From Sphaerisporangium dianthi (lineage in GTDB: Bacteria; Actinomycetota; Actinomycetes; Streptosporangiales; Streptosporangiaceae): a DNA stretch of 64,000 nt. Under the pieces are notes generated by a model, which ran no database searches, was not told where the DNA came from, and was given only the letters and a program-made list of their open reading frames with translations. Numbering within the stretch: position 1 is the first letter of the stretch; each line of letters starts with the position of its first letter. Of the stretch, positions 1 to 8,063 are shown piece after piece. The stretch covers positions 62,001 to 126,000 of the forward strand of contig NZ_JBHSFP010000021.1 of assembly GCF_042654065.1 (NCBI RefSeq), given 5' to 3'. The translations under genes and the position numbers were made by a program.

Positions 1-645
1 GCGGTGGTCCTCGCTGGCGCGCTGGGAGGGGACGAACGGGGAACGGCGGCCTTCGCCCGGGGCGGAGCGGGGCGTGGCGAGTGCGGCGATCTCGTGGGCG
101 GCGTCCTCGAGCAGGGACGAGCGGACGCGGCGCCGGCGGGTGGGAAGCGGAGACAGGGCGAGCACGTCCAGGCCGTTCCAGACCCCGTGGTGCAGGACGG
201 TGGGCGCGGCGACGACCCGCAGCGGCCGGCCGGCCAGCGCTTCGAGCACGGCGCCCTCGTGCCTGACCAGCGCTCGGGAACGGTCGGTGTCGCCGATCTT
301 GACGAACGCGAGGAGCTTCCCGGCGACGCCGCGGATCTCGAGGATGGGCTTGCGGTTGGCGCGCCTGGCCGGTCGCACGTGGACGGTGGCTCTGACGCGC
401 TCGCCGAACACCTCGCTGAGGTAGGTCTCGATCGTGCCCGGCCCCTGCGGCAGGCGCCGCCGTCCGGGCAGCCAGCGCGAGCGCGGGACGAGCCGCCGGG
501 GCAGATATCTGCTCGGCAGCAGGGCGTAGGTGGTGGAGGAGGCCGTTCCCGTGGGCGCGGACGTGGCTTCGGAGGGGGAGGTGGCGGGATACAGGAGCGT
601 GGTCACTTCGTCGAGATAGCCCAGACGGGCGCGATAGTCCCTCAC
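1..645 (-). CDS. Phosphotransferase-like protein of exopolysaccharide locus, C-terminus missing
   Basis: The complement strand is open from a GTG at 645 to the window edge, giving 215 codons with no stop. The GTG overlaps the TGA of the upstream polymerase gene (GTGA coupling), so it belongs to the same operon. The visible part has a variable N-terminal segment and then a region around residues 105-150 (ILEIRGVAGKLLAFVKIGDT, followed by an alternating Val/Leu strand and HEGAVLEAL) that resembles the glycine-loop/VK start of aminoglycoside-phosphotransferase-type kinases. The catalytic loop lies beyond the window, so this is only a fold-level guess. Phosphorylation of a sugar or lipid intermediate would fit the neighbours, but that is inference. 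Confidence 0.55.
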   Translation of the reverse strand, partial: MRDYRARLGYLDEVTTLLYPATSPSEATSAPTGTASSTTYALLPSRYLPRRLVPRSRWLPGRRRLPQGPGTIETYLSEVFGERVRATVHVRPARRANRKPILEIRGVAGKLLAFVKIGDTDRSRALVRHEGAVLEALAGRPLRVVAAPTVLHHGVWNGLDVLALSPLPTRRRRVRSSLLEDAAHEIAALATPRSAPGEGRRSPFVPSQRASEDHR

Positions 646-2057
646 CGGAACGCCTCCATGGGTGCGGTGGTCGTCGTGCCGGTGGTCCGGGTCGGACTGC
701 CGGCCAACGTACTGACTGCCCGGATACGCTCGTCGGTCACGCCGCCGGGCACTCGCGTCGAGGCGGTGATCGCCGCGGCGGTGCGGCCGTTGCGCCAGAG
801 CAGGGCGAAAGAGATCATGTAGAGGATCAGCGCGGTGACCAGGCCGTCGTACACGATCATGTAAAGCAGGACGAGGATCATGACCAGCGTCCCCGCCTGG
901 CCGATGGGAGTGCGGTCGCGCCAGAAGCGGCGGACGGCCCCGGCGAAGAACGCGATGTAGAGCGCGGCCCCGGTGAAGCCCTGTGTGATCAGCAGCAGCC
1001 AGAGCTGCCCGTCGCTGCCGAGCGGGGGATGGCCGCACTCGGCGCACCAGCCGGTCTTGCCCGTGGTGATCGTCTGGTAGTTGCCGAAGGCGTTGCGGGT
1101 GTTGCCGTATCCGATGATCGGCGAGTGCGTGGCGGCCGCGAGCGTGCTCGCGACGGTGAACGCCCTGATGCGGTTGCTGTGCGGGCTGTCCAGGCGCTGG
1201 GCGACGATGGACCCGAGCGGCCCGGCGCAGAACGCCAGCGCGGCCGCCGCGAGGGCCACGCCCACCATGGGCGCCGTGCGCGAGCGGGACCGCACGAGGA
1301 CGTACGCGACGGCGACGGCGAGGCCGATCCACAGGCCGCGGTTGAGCGAGTAGACGATCGGGACGGTGGCCAGCGCCGCCACCGCCGCGCACAGCAGGCG
1401 GCGCGCCGGGCCGCCGTAGACCCACCAGCCGACGACGAACCAGACGAGCAGCACCGAGATGTTGCTTCCCCAGGCGTTGGCCCACTCGAAGGGCGCCTCG
1501 GGGCGCGGGGAGGCGTGCCCGAGGACGTGCTGCATCTGCGCCGCCGTCGGGTGGATCAGGTTGCGGACGTAGGAGTTCTCGCTGATCCACTGAGGCAGGA
1601 TCATCTCGACCGGCGAGGTGAACTCGAAGCCGGGGGCGAGCACGCCGAGCAGCCCGCCGGCCACGGTGGTCACGCAGAGCGCGCCGAGCATGCGCACCAG
1701 CGTGCGCTGCGGCAGCTCGGCGAGGGTGAGATTCCCCAGGTAGAGCACCATGATCACGAGTGAGAGGTAGAGCACGAGCCGCATCGTGTACCCGAGGACG
1801 CGACCGGTGCCGAGGTCGCCGTAGGTGCCGGGCGGCATGTCGCCCAGTGTGAGGGCGCTGAGGAGGTATCCGGCGACGAGCAGCGCCCACAGGCCCATGC
1901 CCTTGGGCACCTCGATCGGCCGGCGGCGCCACAGCACGACGGCCATGGGAACGGCGAGCACGATCAGTGACAGGCCGCCGAAGCCGAGCGCCCACCACAC
2001 GGGGTAGCCGACGAGCAGCGCGGTGATCGGCCAGCGTGCCGGGGGCGGCAGCCTCAT
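642..2057 (-). CDS. O-antigen ligase / Wzy-type polysaccharide polymerase
   Basis: This is a polytopic inner-membrane protein of 471 residues starting at ATG 2057, whose start codon overlaps the stop of the Wzz-like gene (ATGA). About ten to eleven hydrophobic segments alternate with short loops, and a large external loop around residues 330-380 contains the GYGNTRNAFG...CAECGHPPLGSDGQ stretch. The H-x-x-x-G near an Asn/Asp-rich loop is the pattern seen in the O-antigen ligase/polymerase (Wzy_C) family. These enzymes polymerise or transfer lipid-linked glycan repeats on the outer face of the membrane. It lies between a chain-length regulator and a kinase-like gene, which supports an exopolysaccharide role. 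A longer reading upstream of 2057 is only an overlap with the Wzz-like gene. Confidence 0.8.
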   Translation of the reverse strand: MRLPPPARWPITALLVGYPVWWALGFGGLSLIVLAVPMAVVLWRRRPIEVPKGMGLWALLVAGYLLSALTLGDMPPGTYGDLGTGRVLGYTMRLVLYLSLVIMVLYLGNLTLAELPQRTLVRMLGALCVTTVAGGLLGVLAPGFEFTSPVEMILPQWISENSYVRNLIHPTAAQMQHVLGHASPRPEAPFEWANAWGSNISVLLVWFVVGWWVYGGPARRLLCAAVAALATVPIVYSLNRGLWIGLAVAVAYVLVRSRSRTAPMVGVALAAAALAFCAGPLGSIVAQRLDSPHSNRIRAFTVASTLAAATHSPIIGYGNTRNAFGNYQTITTGKTGWCAECGHPPLGSDGQLWLLLITQGFTGAALYIAFFAGAVRRFWRDRTPIGQAGTLVMILVLLYMIVYDGLVTALILYMISFALLWRNGRTAAAITASTRVPGGVTDERIRAVSTLAGSPTRTTGTTTTAPMEAFR

Positions 2058-3310
2058 GAGGCGCGGGAGGCGGAGGCGCCGGGGTGACGGTGGTGGCCGT
2101 TGGGCGAGGATTCGCCGCGGGGCAGCGGCACGGGCGTGGGCAGCAGGATCACGCCGAGAGCCGCGGTGTCGGTGCGCCTGAGCTGGCGGACGGCCTGGGC
2201 GAGCTGCTTGGACCGGGCGGCGCGGCTCTCGACGACCAGCAGCGCGGCGTCGGCGCGGGCCGCCTGGTCGGTGCGCACCCAGATGGGGGCGAGGCCGGTG
2301 AGCGCGACGCGCAGGTCGTCGGCGATCGGCTCGGGGTCGGTGTCGGGGGAGACGCTGCGGACCAGCAGCTCGCCGCCGTCGCGCAGGTGGCGGGCCACCG
2401 CCATGGCCAGCTCGCGCAGCTCGCGCGCGTTCTCGCCCTCGCAGAGGACGGGCAGGCCGGTGAGCCGTTCGACGTCGGCGGCCGTTCTGAGGCGCGTGTC
2501 GAAGCGGTCGCGGACCATGGCGGCGCCGACCCCGGCGAGCAGCCCGAGGAACAGGCCGCTGCCGAGGTAGAGCGGCGGGCTCGGCTCGGAGGGCGAGGTG
2601 GGCGGGCGGGCGTCGCTGATGACGGTGCCCGGGGTGATCGCCACGGTCTTGAGCGCGTCGTACTTCACGGTGAGGTTGTAGACCTGCCTGCTCAGGACGT
2701 TCTGCCGTTGACCGGCGATGGTGCGCGCCGCCGAGCCCGGCGCGACGCGGGGCAGGCCGGCGACGGTGGCGGCGAGCCGGGAGTCGACCTCGCGCAGCTT
2801 GGCGGCGAGCACCTTGAGCTGGGCGTCGAGCGCGTGCGTGGCCGTCGCCCCGCGGTTGGCGAGGTAGGCCTTGGCGAACGCTTGCGCTCCGGCGGCGGCG
2901 CTCACCGGGTCGCCCGCGGTGTAGGAGACGGCGAGGACGGCCGAGTTCGGGGGCACGGCCACCGAGACGCGCTCTCTGAGCGGGTCGGGGTCGTTGACCT
3001 TGAGCGTGCGCGCGGCGCGGGCGGCGACCACGGCCGAGCGGGCGACCTGCGCCTCGGTGTCGAGGTTCAAGGGCTCGCGCTGGCGCGGCGTGGTCGGGTT
3101 CGTCTGCTCTTGCACCCCGGTGGGGGCGACCAGCACCTCGGCGGTGGCCGTGTACGACGGCGGGGTGGTCGCGAGCACGACGCCGCCGCCGCACGCGCCG
3201 GCGAGCAGGAACACGGCCAGCGCGACGCGGCGCCGGACCAGCATCGAGCCGAAGTCGGCGAGCTCGCGCCCGGTGGCCGGGCCGGAAACTGAGGACGCCG
3301 GGTGGCTCAT
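2054..3310 (-). CDS. Wzz-like polysaccharide chain-length / copolymerase protein
   Basis: The protein has 418 residues from ATG 3310 (MSHPASSVSG). A first membrane helix at about residues 30-50 (RRRVALAVFLLAGACGGGVV) is followed by the typical extracytoplasmic entry SYTATAEVLVAP, a helical periplasmic-type domain, and a second helix near residue 275 (PLYLGSGLFLGLLAGVGAAM). The cytoplasmic tail beginning VRDRFDTRLRTAADVERLTG resembles the link to a BY-kinase domain, but no Walker A motif follows, so it is a Wzz/CapA-type subunit without an active kinase. It regulates the length of exported glycan with the downstream polymerase, to which it is translationally coupled. A start further upstream is possible in frame, but the extra residues are not Wzz-like. 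Confidence 0.8.
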   Translation of the reverse strand: MSHPASSVSGPATGRELADFGSMLVRRRVALAVFLLAGACGGGVVLATTPPSYTATAEVLVAPTGVQEQTNPTTPRQREPLNLDTEAQVARSAVVAARAARTLKVNDPDPLRERVSVAVPPNSAVLAVSYTAGDPVSAAAGAQAFAKAYLANRGATATHALDAQLKVLAAKLREVDSRLAATVAGLPRVAPGSAARTIAGQRQNVLSRQVYNLTVKYDALKTVAITPGTVISDARPPTSPSEPSPPLYLGSGLFLGLLAGVGAAMVRDRFDTRLRTAADVERLTGLPVLCEGENARELRELAMAVARHLRDGGELLVRSVSPDTDPEPIADDLRVALTGLAPIWVRTDQAARADAALLVVESRAARSKQLAQAVRQLRRTDTAALGVILLPTPVPLPRGESSPNGHHRHPGASASRAS

Positions 3311-3628
3311 GGGATCGGCATGCCTCTCGGTGCGGGGTTTTCTCCTGCGATGTCTGCCCATCGCCTTTTCGTGTGGGCCGCCGAACGGAAGCGGCATTCG
3401 AAGAGGCGGATCCAGAGAACTATAGGCACAACGCGGGATGCGGCGATCGCATACAGGAGTTTTTGTCGACAGGGAATCATCCCAGCTCACCCCTATATTC
3501 GGATATTTCGGGGGTTGCGATCGGCGCCCGTCCGATGGGACGCCGAGTTACCGGCGGCCCGGCGTCGATTAGTGGGAAGGTGAATACCATCCTTCGGGGA
3601 AAACCGGTGAGAAGGGGGTTTGAGTGCC
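3311..3628. promoter_or_regulatory. Divergent intergenic region between wzz-like and GH26-like genes
   Basis: No gene is evident in these roughly 320 bases. The composition is less GC-rich than the flanking genes, as expected for two divergent promoters. The clearest element is an imperfect palindrome at 3495-3506 (ATATTCGGATAT, 10 of 12 symmetric positions) in an A/T-rich patch, which could be an operator or -10 region. A purine-rich ribosome-binding sequence (GAAGGGGG, 3611-3618) lies just before the rightward gene. Confidence 0.4.
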
Positions 3629-4708
3629 TTGAGAAAAGTGACGGGAATATGGTTTTTCGGCACAGGGCTCGCCGTCGGCTGCGGTCTGATCGTCTATGCC
3701 GTGGCCTCGGCGAAGCCCCCTCAGCGGGCCGTGGTGGAAGACCGCGTCCCCGGCTCGGTCGTCGACGGCGGCACCGACGGCGCCCCCGGCTGCGTGGCCA
3801 CCGCGAAGCTGATCCCGAGCTGCGGCGCGTGGTGGGGGGTGGCCCCCGAGGTCTTCGCCGGCCGCCCGCCCGCGCAGGCCATCGCCGCCGCCGAGGAACG
3901 CATGGGCCGCAGGGCCGACATCCTGCACGTCTACCACCGGGGCGGCGAGCCGTTCCCCACGCCGGAGGAACGCCGGCTGGCCAGGAAGCGCATCCTGCTG
4001 ATCAACTGGAAGCCTTCGCTCGACCACACCTGGGCCGAGATCGCCGACGGCGCGATCGACGACCGCATCGACCGCGTGGCCCGGCGGATCAAACGCACGC
4101 TGCCCGAGCGCTTCTTCCTCACCGTCCACCACGAACCCGAGAACGACGTGCGCCCGCGCCCGGGGTCGGGCATGACCGCCGAGGACTACGCCGCCATGTA
4201 CCGCCACGTCATGCTGCGCCTGCGCGAACGCGGGGTCAGGAACGCCGTCACGGTCATGACCTACATGGGGGCGCCGAACTGGGCCTCGAAGCCGTGGTTC
4301 GAGCGGCTCTACCCCGGTGACGACGTGGTCGACTGGATCGGCCTGGACCCCTACGCCGACCGCCGGGTGAACGACTTCGCCAACCTGGTCGACAAGACCC
4401 GCGAGGACCACGCCGGCTGGCCGGGCTTCTACCGCTGGACGCAGGCGCGCTTCCCCGGCAAGCCGATCATGGTGGCCGAGTGGGGGGCCTTCGAGCGGCA
4501 GGACGAGCCGGCGTTCAAGGTGGCGTTCTTCAACTCGGTGCGCCGCCAGATCAAGGGATATCCGCAGATCAAGGCCCTGGTGTACTTCGACTCGCCGAAG
4601 GCGCCGCGCGGCGACACGCGCTTCGACTCCACGGTGGCCGCCCGGCGCGCCTTCACCGAGCTGGCCCGCGCGCCGTACTTCAGCTCCACCCCGGTCCCCG
4701 ACCACTGA
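3629..4708 (+). CDS. Secreted or membrane-anchored GH26-like glycoside hydrolase
   Basis: The N-terminus carries an uncleaved-type signal/anchor helix (GIWFFGTGLAVGCGLIVYAV), followed by a single (beta/alpha)8-type domain. Two acidic catalytic candidates fit the GH26 (beta-mannanase/endoglucanase) pattern: the general acid in HHEPENDV near residue 170 and the nucleophile in VAEWGAFE near residue 280. WIGLDPYAD is another family-like strand. The start is taken as TTG 3629, about 10 bases after GAAGGGGG. TTG 3620 is too close to that site, and GTG 3638 is a later alternative. Position opposite polymerase and Wzz genes suggests trimming or release of the exported polysaccharide. The substrate cannot be read from the sequence. 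Confidence 0.7.
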   Translation: MRKVTGIWFFGTGLAVGCGLIVYAVASAKPPQRAVVEDRVPGSVVDGGTDGAPGCVATAKLIPSCGAWWGVAPEVFAGRPPAQAIAAAEERMGRRADILHVYHRGGEPFPTPEERRLARKRILLINWKPSLDHTWAEIADGAIDDRIDRVARRIKRTLPERFFLTVHHEPENDVRPRPGSGMTAEDYAAMYRHVMLRLRERGVRNAVTVMTYMGAPNWASKPWFERLYPGDDVVDWIGLDPYADRRVNDFANLVDKTREDHAGWPGFYRWTQARFPGKPIMVAEWGAFERQDEPAFKVAFFNSVRRQIKGYPQIKALVYFDSPKAPRGDTRFDSTVAARRAFTELARAPYFSSTPVPDH

Positions 4709-4807
4709 GCCGCGCGAAGCCTGCGGAGCCGGCCGCCTGAGCCGCCTGAGCCTGAGCCGCGCGAGCCGCCTGAGCCGCGCGAGCCGCCTGAGCCGCGCGA
4801 GCCGGCG
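4709..4807. repeat. Intergenic 18-bp tandem repeat between convergent genes
   Basis: The gap between the GH26-like gene and the APS-kinase gene is almost entirely built from GAGCCGC-type units. The clearest period is 18 bp, at 4753-4770, 4771-4788 and a partial third copy from 4789. Degenerate 9-bp copies extend to the left. No coding function is evident. The repeats could fold weakly and may act as a spacer or terminator between convergent transcripts. Confidence 0.7.
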
Positions 4808-6058
4808 TCAGCGGAGCCGGCCGCCGGCGATGAGCAGGTCGAGCACCCGCTCGACCCCGTGCTCGACCGTGATGCCGGTCGTGTCGAGCGTCAGGTCGGC
4901 GTCGTCCGGCTCTTCGTAGGGGGAGGAGATGCCGGTGAACTCGGGGATGAGCCCGGCGCGCGCCTTGGCGTAGAGCCCCTTGCGGTCGCGGCGCTCGCAC
5001 TCGGCGAGAGGCGTGGCGACGTGCACCAGCAGGAAGTCGGCGCCGACCTCCTCGGCCATGTGGCGCACCTCGTCGCGCGTGGCCGCGAACGGGGCGATGG
5101 GCGCGCAGATGGCGAGGCCCCCGTGCCGGGCCACCTCGGCCGCGACGAAGCCGATGCGCCGGATGTTGAGGTCGCGGTCCTGCCGGGAGAAGGTGAGCCC
5201 CGCCGACAGCAGCCGCCGCACGACGTCGCCGTCCAGGTAGGTCACCGTGCGGGTGCCGCGTTCGAGCAGCGCGTCGTGCAGGCCGCGCGCGATCGTCGAC
5301 TTGCCCGACCCGGACAGGCCGGTGAAGAACACCACCAGGCCGCGACGGTGCGGCGGCCCGGGGAGCGTGACCGGCTCGGGGCCGGCCAGGTGCTCGGCGG
5401 CCCCGTACGCCGCGGCGACGTGCTCGCGCAGCTCAAGGTCGATCTCGGGCTCGCGCGGGGCCAGCGGCGCCACGACGACGACGGTGCCCGAGGGGAGGCG
5501 GTCGCGTGCCTTGAGCGCGGCCCGGACGACGGCGGGACCGCCCTCGCCGAAGGCCAGGGGGAGCAGCAGGATCGCCGCGTCCAGCTCGCGGGCGGTGGCG
5601 GTGATCTCGTCCAGGTCGTCCAGCGGCCCGCGCATGGTGACGGCGAGGACGGGACGCTCGCCGAGCTCGGCCCGCACCTGCGCGGGAGGGCGCCGGAGGC
5701 GGGCGAAGGGGCCGTGCTCGGGCGCGCCGAGCGAGGTGACCGGGCCGGCGACCAGGCCGTCGGCCGTGCGCTCGGTCACGTTCATGACGGCGACCGCGGC
5801 GCCCTCGGGATCGCGCAGGGTGAGCTCGTCGCCGGGCGAGACGGGATGGTCGTGCGGCAGCATGAGCGTGACCGGGTCGGGCCAGGGCGTGCCGTCGGCC
5901 AGGCGCCCGTTCTCGATGACCGAGGCGGCGTCGGCCGAGCCGAGGAACCCCGTCAGCGGGGCGAACGCGCCCGAGAGCAGCAGCTCGAGGTCGGCCAGCT
6001 CGCGCGCGTCGGGCACCCATTCGAGGGCCGGTCCCGGGGTCGCCGTCGTCTGCTCCAC
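4808..6058 (-). CDS. cysC: Adenylyl-sulfate kinase with degenerate ATP-sulfurylase N-terminal region
   Basis: The protein has 416 residues from GTG 6058, placed just after a GGTGGGA ribosome-binding sequence. The C-terminal 180 residues form a complete APS kinase: P-loop FFTGLSGSGKSTIA, YLDGDVVRRLL, the SRQDRDLNIRRIGFVA segment, and FLLVHVATPLAECERRDRKG followed by LYAKARAG. The first 200 residues resemble the PUA-like and early catalytic parts of ATP sulfurylase (LLLSGAFAPLTGFLG, WPDPVTLMLP), but the adenylylating motifs (QxRN and HxxH) are not present. It should convert adenylyl sulfate to PAPS, the sulfate donor for sulfation. PAPS use on the neighbouring exopolysaccharide is only a speculation. 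Confidence 0.88.
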   Translation of the reverse strand: MEQTTATPGPALEWVPDARELADLELLLSGAFAPLTGFLGSADAASVIENGRLADGTPWPDPVTLMLPHDHPVSPGDELTLRDPEGAAVAVMNVTERTADGLVAGPVTSLGAPEHGPFARLRRPPAQVRAELGERPVLAVTMRGPLDDLDEITATARELDAAILLLPLAFGEGGPAVVRAALKARDRLPSGTVVVVAPLAPREPEIDLELREHVAAAYGAAEHLAGPEPVTLPGPPHRRGLVVFFTGLSGSGKSTIARGLHDALLERGTRTVTYLDGDVVRRLLSAGLTFSRQDRDLNIRRIGFVAAEVARHGGLAICAPIAPFAATRDEVRHMAEEVGADFLLVHVATPLAECERRDRKGLYAKARAGLIPEFTGISSPYEEPDDADLTLDTTGITVEHGVERVLDLLIAGGRLR

Positions 6059-6246
6059 ATTTCCCACCGGGACAGGATAGTGACCGCCGGGCCGAGCAGG
6101 GGAGCCGGCGGCCGATACGGCAGGGCGCCGGGGCGGGACGAGCCGGGTATGGCCGAGCCGGGAAGGCGGGAACCGGGACGAGGGAGACATAGCAGGGGAG
6201 GGCGGGCCGCGTCGTAAGGGCTGACGACGACTTCTTGGAGGTGATC

Positions 6247-6777
6247 GTGGACGTTGCCGAGGAGCGACGTTTCCGCGAGTTCGTGTCGGCGCGGTCTCCC
6301 GCGCTGATGAGGCTGGGCTTCCTGCTGACCGGCGGCGACCAGCACGCCGCCGAGGACCTGCTGCAGACGGTCCTGACCAAGGCCGCCGCCCGATGGTCCC
6401 GCATCGAGGAGCCCGAGGCGTACGTGCGGCAGGCGATGTACCGCCAGCAGGTGAGCTGGTGGCGGCTCGCCTCCACGCGGCGCGAGACGGTGGTGGCCGA
6501 CGCGCCCGACGTGCCCGCCCGCGACGACACGCACGCGGCCGATCTGAAGCTCGTGCTGCGTCACGCGCTGGCCCGTCTGACCTCGCGCCAGCGCGCCGTG
6601 CTCGTGCTCCGGTACTTCGAGGACCGGCCGGAGGCCGAGGTGGCCCAGATCATGGGCTGCTCGGTCGGGACGGTGCGCAGCACCGCGCACCGCTCGCTCG
6701 CCCGCCTGCGCGCCGTCGCGCCCGAGCTCGCCGACCTCCGTACACCGCACCGCTCCTTCGAGGAGGTCAACTCATGA
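6247..6777 (+). CDS. SigE-family ECF RNA polymerase sigma factor
   Basis: The protein has 176 residues. GTG 6247 is chosen because GGAGGTGATC, essentially a full anti-Shine-Dalgarno match, ends directly before it. Region 2 is visible in RFREFVSARSPALMRLGFLL and QHAAEDLLQTVLTKAAARW. Region 4 follows in LARLTSRQRAVLVLRYFED and the helix-turn-helix EAEVAQIMGCSVGTVRSTAH. It directs RNA polymerase to an unknown regulon. The stop overlaps the start of the next gene (ATGA), so the two are translationally coupled, which suggests that the partner is its regulator or a direct effector. Confidence 0.92.
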   Translation: MDVAEERRFREFVSARSPALMRLGFLLTGGDQHAAEDLLQTVLTKAAARWSRIEEPEAYVRQAMYRQQVSWWRLASTRRETVVADAPDVPARDDTHAADLKLVLRHALARLTSRQRAVLVLRYFEDRPEAEVAQIMGCSVGTVRSTAHRSLARLRAVAPELADLRTPHRSFEEVNS

Positions 6778-8024
6778 ACTCGCCTAGTCTGCTGCCGGAG
6801 ACCCTCCGAGACTGGTCCGGAGAGGCCGTGGTGCCTCACGACCTCGCCGACCGGGCCATGCGGGGGCGTGCCCGGTACCGGTTTCGGGTGGCGGCGCTGG
6901 CGGCGGGGCTGACGGCGGCGGCCGTCGCCGCCGTCGTCGCGGTGCCGCAGCTCGTGCTTGACGACCGCGCCCCGGCGACCGCGGTGCCGGCCGGCCCGCC
7001 GGGCGATATCCGGATCAGCGTGGCCCCCGCCGAACCGGCGGACACCGACGTGCGGACGGACACCGGGAACTCTCCGCCCCTGAAGCTCATCGCGGCGGGA
7101 CGGATGGCCGTGTCCGCGTACCACATCTACCGCCCGGAGAAGCTCCCCGACGGCGCGGTGCGCTACCGCTCGACCTGGTACCTGTACAACCCGTCCACCG
7201 AGAACTACGAGAAGACCCCGTGGGCGGCGCTGGACGTCGCGCCGGGACTGAAGTACGCCGCCGTGCTGGAGGACGAACTCCCCACCCGGCGGGTCGGCAT
7301 ACTCGACACGGCCACCCGCGAGGTCGTGAGGTGGATCGACCTGGACCACCCGGTCGCCGAGGTCGCCTGGTCCCCGGACGGCACCAGGCTCCTCACCACC
7401 GCCTATGACAAGGATCCCCGGGTCCGCATCGAGCGGTCGTCCACGCCGGTGCCCATCGCGGAGATGAGCAACAACCGCACCGGGTTCCACGTCGTGGACG
7501 TGAACGCCGGCACGGCGCGGTTCCACGCCATGGAGAACCCGTCCCCGATGAAGCGGACCGGTATTCAGTGCCTCATGGGTGGCGGTCCCTTCGGGTGGAC
7601 CCATGACGGCGCGCTGATCTGGGAATCGACGTGCACGACCCCGTCGAAGGTGTTCTACGACCTCGAAGGCAGGCCGCACGACCCGCCCAACGGGTGGACC
7701 CATCCGTGGATGAGCTCGGAGGACGCGGGGATCTCCCCCGACGGCCGGCTGTACGCCGACAGCGGGAGACCGCCCGGTCCTCAGACGACGGTGCGGGAGG
7801 TCGAGACCGGCACGCTCTTCGGCACCCAGACGATGCTGCAGCTGCTCGCCTGGGCGGACGACGGGCACCTGATCGGCCTCGGATGCGCGGGCGGCTGCGA
7901 GAACGAGTTCCACAACGGGCTGGTGCTGGTCAGCGTCGACGGCAAGCAGGTCACCCAGCTCTCGGCCGACCGTAAGAACGCCGAGGCGCCGGGAACCTGG
8001 CGGCCGCTGTTCACCCGCCGCTGA
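6774..8024 (+). CDS. Membrane-anchored beta-propeller-like protein coupled to sigma factor
   Basis: This 416-residue protein starts at ATG 6774, eight bases after GGAGG. A short cytoplasmic N-terminus (about 38 residues, with VPHDLADRAMRGR) precedes one transmembrane helix (VAALAAGLTAAAVAAVVAV). The extracytoplasmic part has WD/TolB-like strands such as VAEVAWSPDGTRLLTTAYD and a repeated W-x-x-D/G pattern. There is no zinc-binding anti-sigma motif (HxxxCxxC). In other actinomycetes such proteins follow SigE-family factors and may hold or sense for them. An anti-sigma role is therefore inferred from operon position and topology only. Confidence 0.7.
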   Translation: MNSPSLLPETLRDWSGEAVVPHDLADRAMRGRARYRFRVAALAAGLTAAAVAAVVAVPQLVLDDRAPATAVPAGPPGDIRISVAPAEPADTDVRTDTGNSPPLKLIAAGRMAVSAYHIYRPEKLPDGAVRYRSTWYLYNPSTENYEKTPWAALDVAPGLKYAAVLEDELPTRRVGILDTATREVVRWIDLDHPVAEVAWSPDGTRLLTTAYDKDPRVRIERSSTPVPIAEMSNNRTGFHVVDVNAGTARFHAMENPSPMKRTGIQCLMGGGPFGWTHDGALIWESTCTTPSKVFYDLEGRPHDPPNGWTHPWMSSEDAGISPDGRLYADSGRPPGPQTTVREVETGTLFGTQTMLQLLAWADDGHLIGLGCAGGCENEFHNGLVLVSVDGKQVTQLSADRKNAEAPGTWRPLFTRR

Positions 8025-8030
8025 CGGTTC

Positions 8031-8063
8031 GCGCCCCCGGGGGCCGGGCGGTCCCCCGGGCGC
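8031..8063. terminator. Bidirectional hairpin between convergent genes
   Basis: The arms GCGCCCCCGGGGG (8031-8043) and CCCCCGGGCGC (8053-8063) form a very GC-rich stem with a two-base bulge. It sits exactly between the stop codons of the convergent beta-propeller and methyltransferase genes. No U-tract is present, as is common for actinomycete terminators. Confidence 0.65.

Noticed and set aside
2058..3194. N-terminal extension of the polymerase into the Wzz-like gene
   Set aside because: The extra 379 codons are the Wzz-like gene read in another frame (Arg/Pro-rich). The ATG at 2057 gives the expected membrane protein and ATGA coupling.
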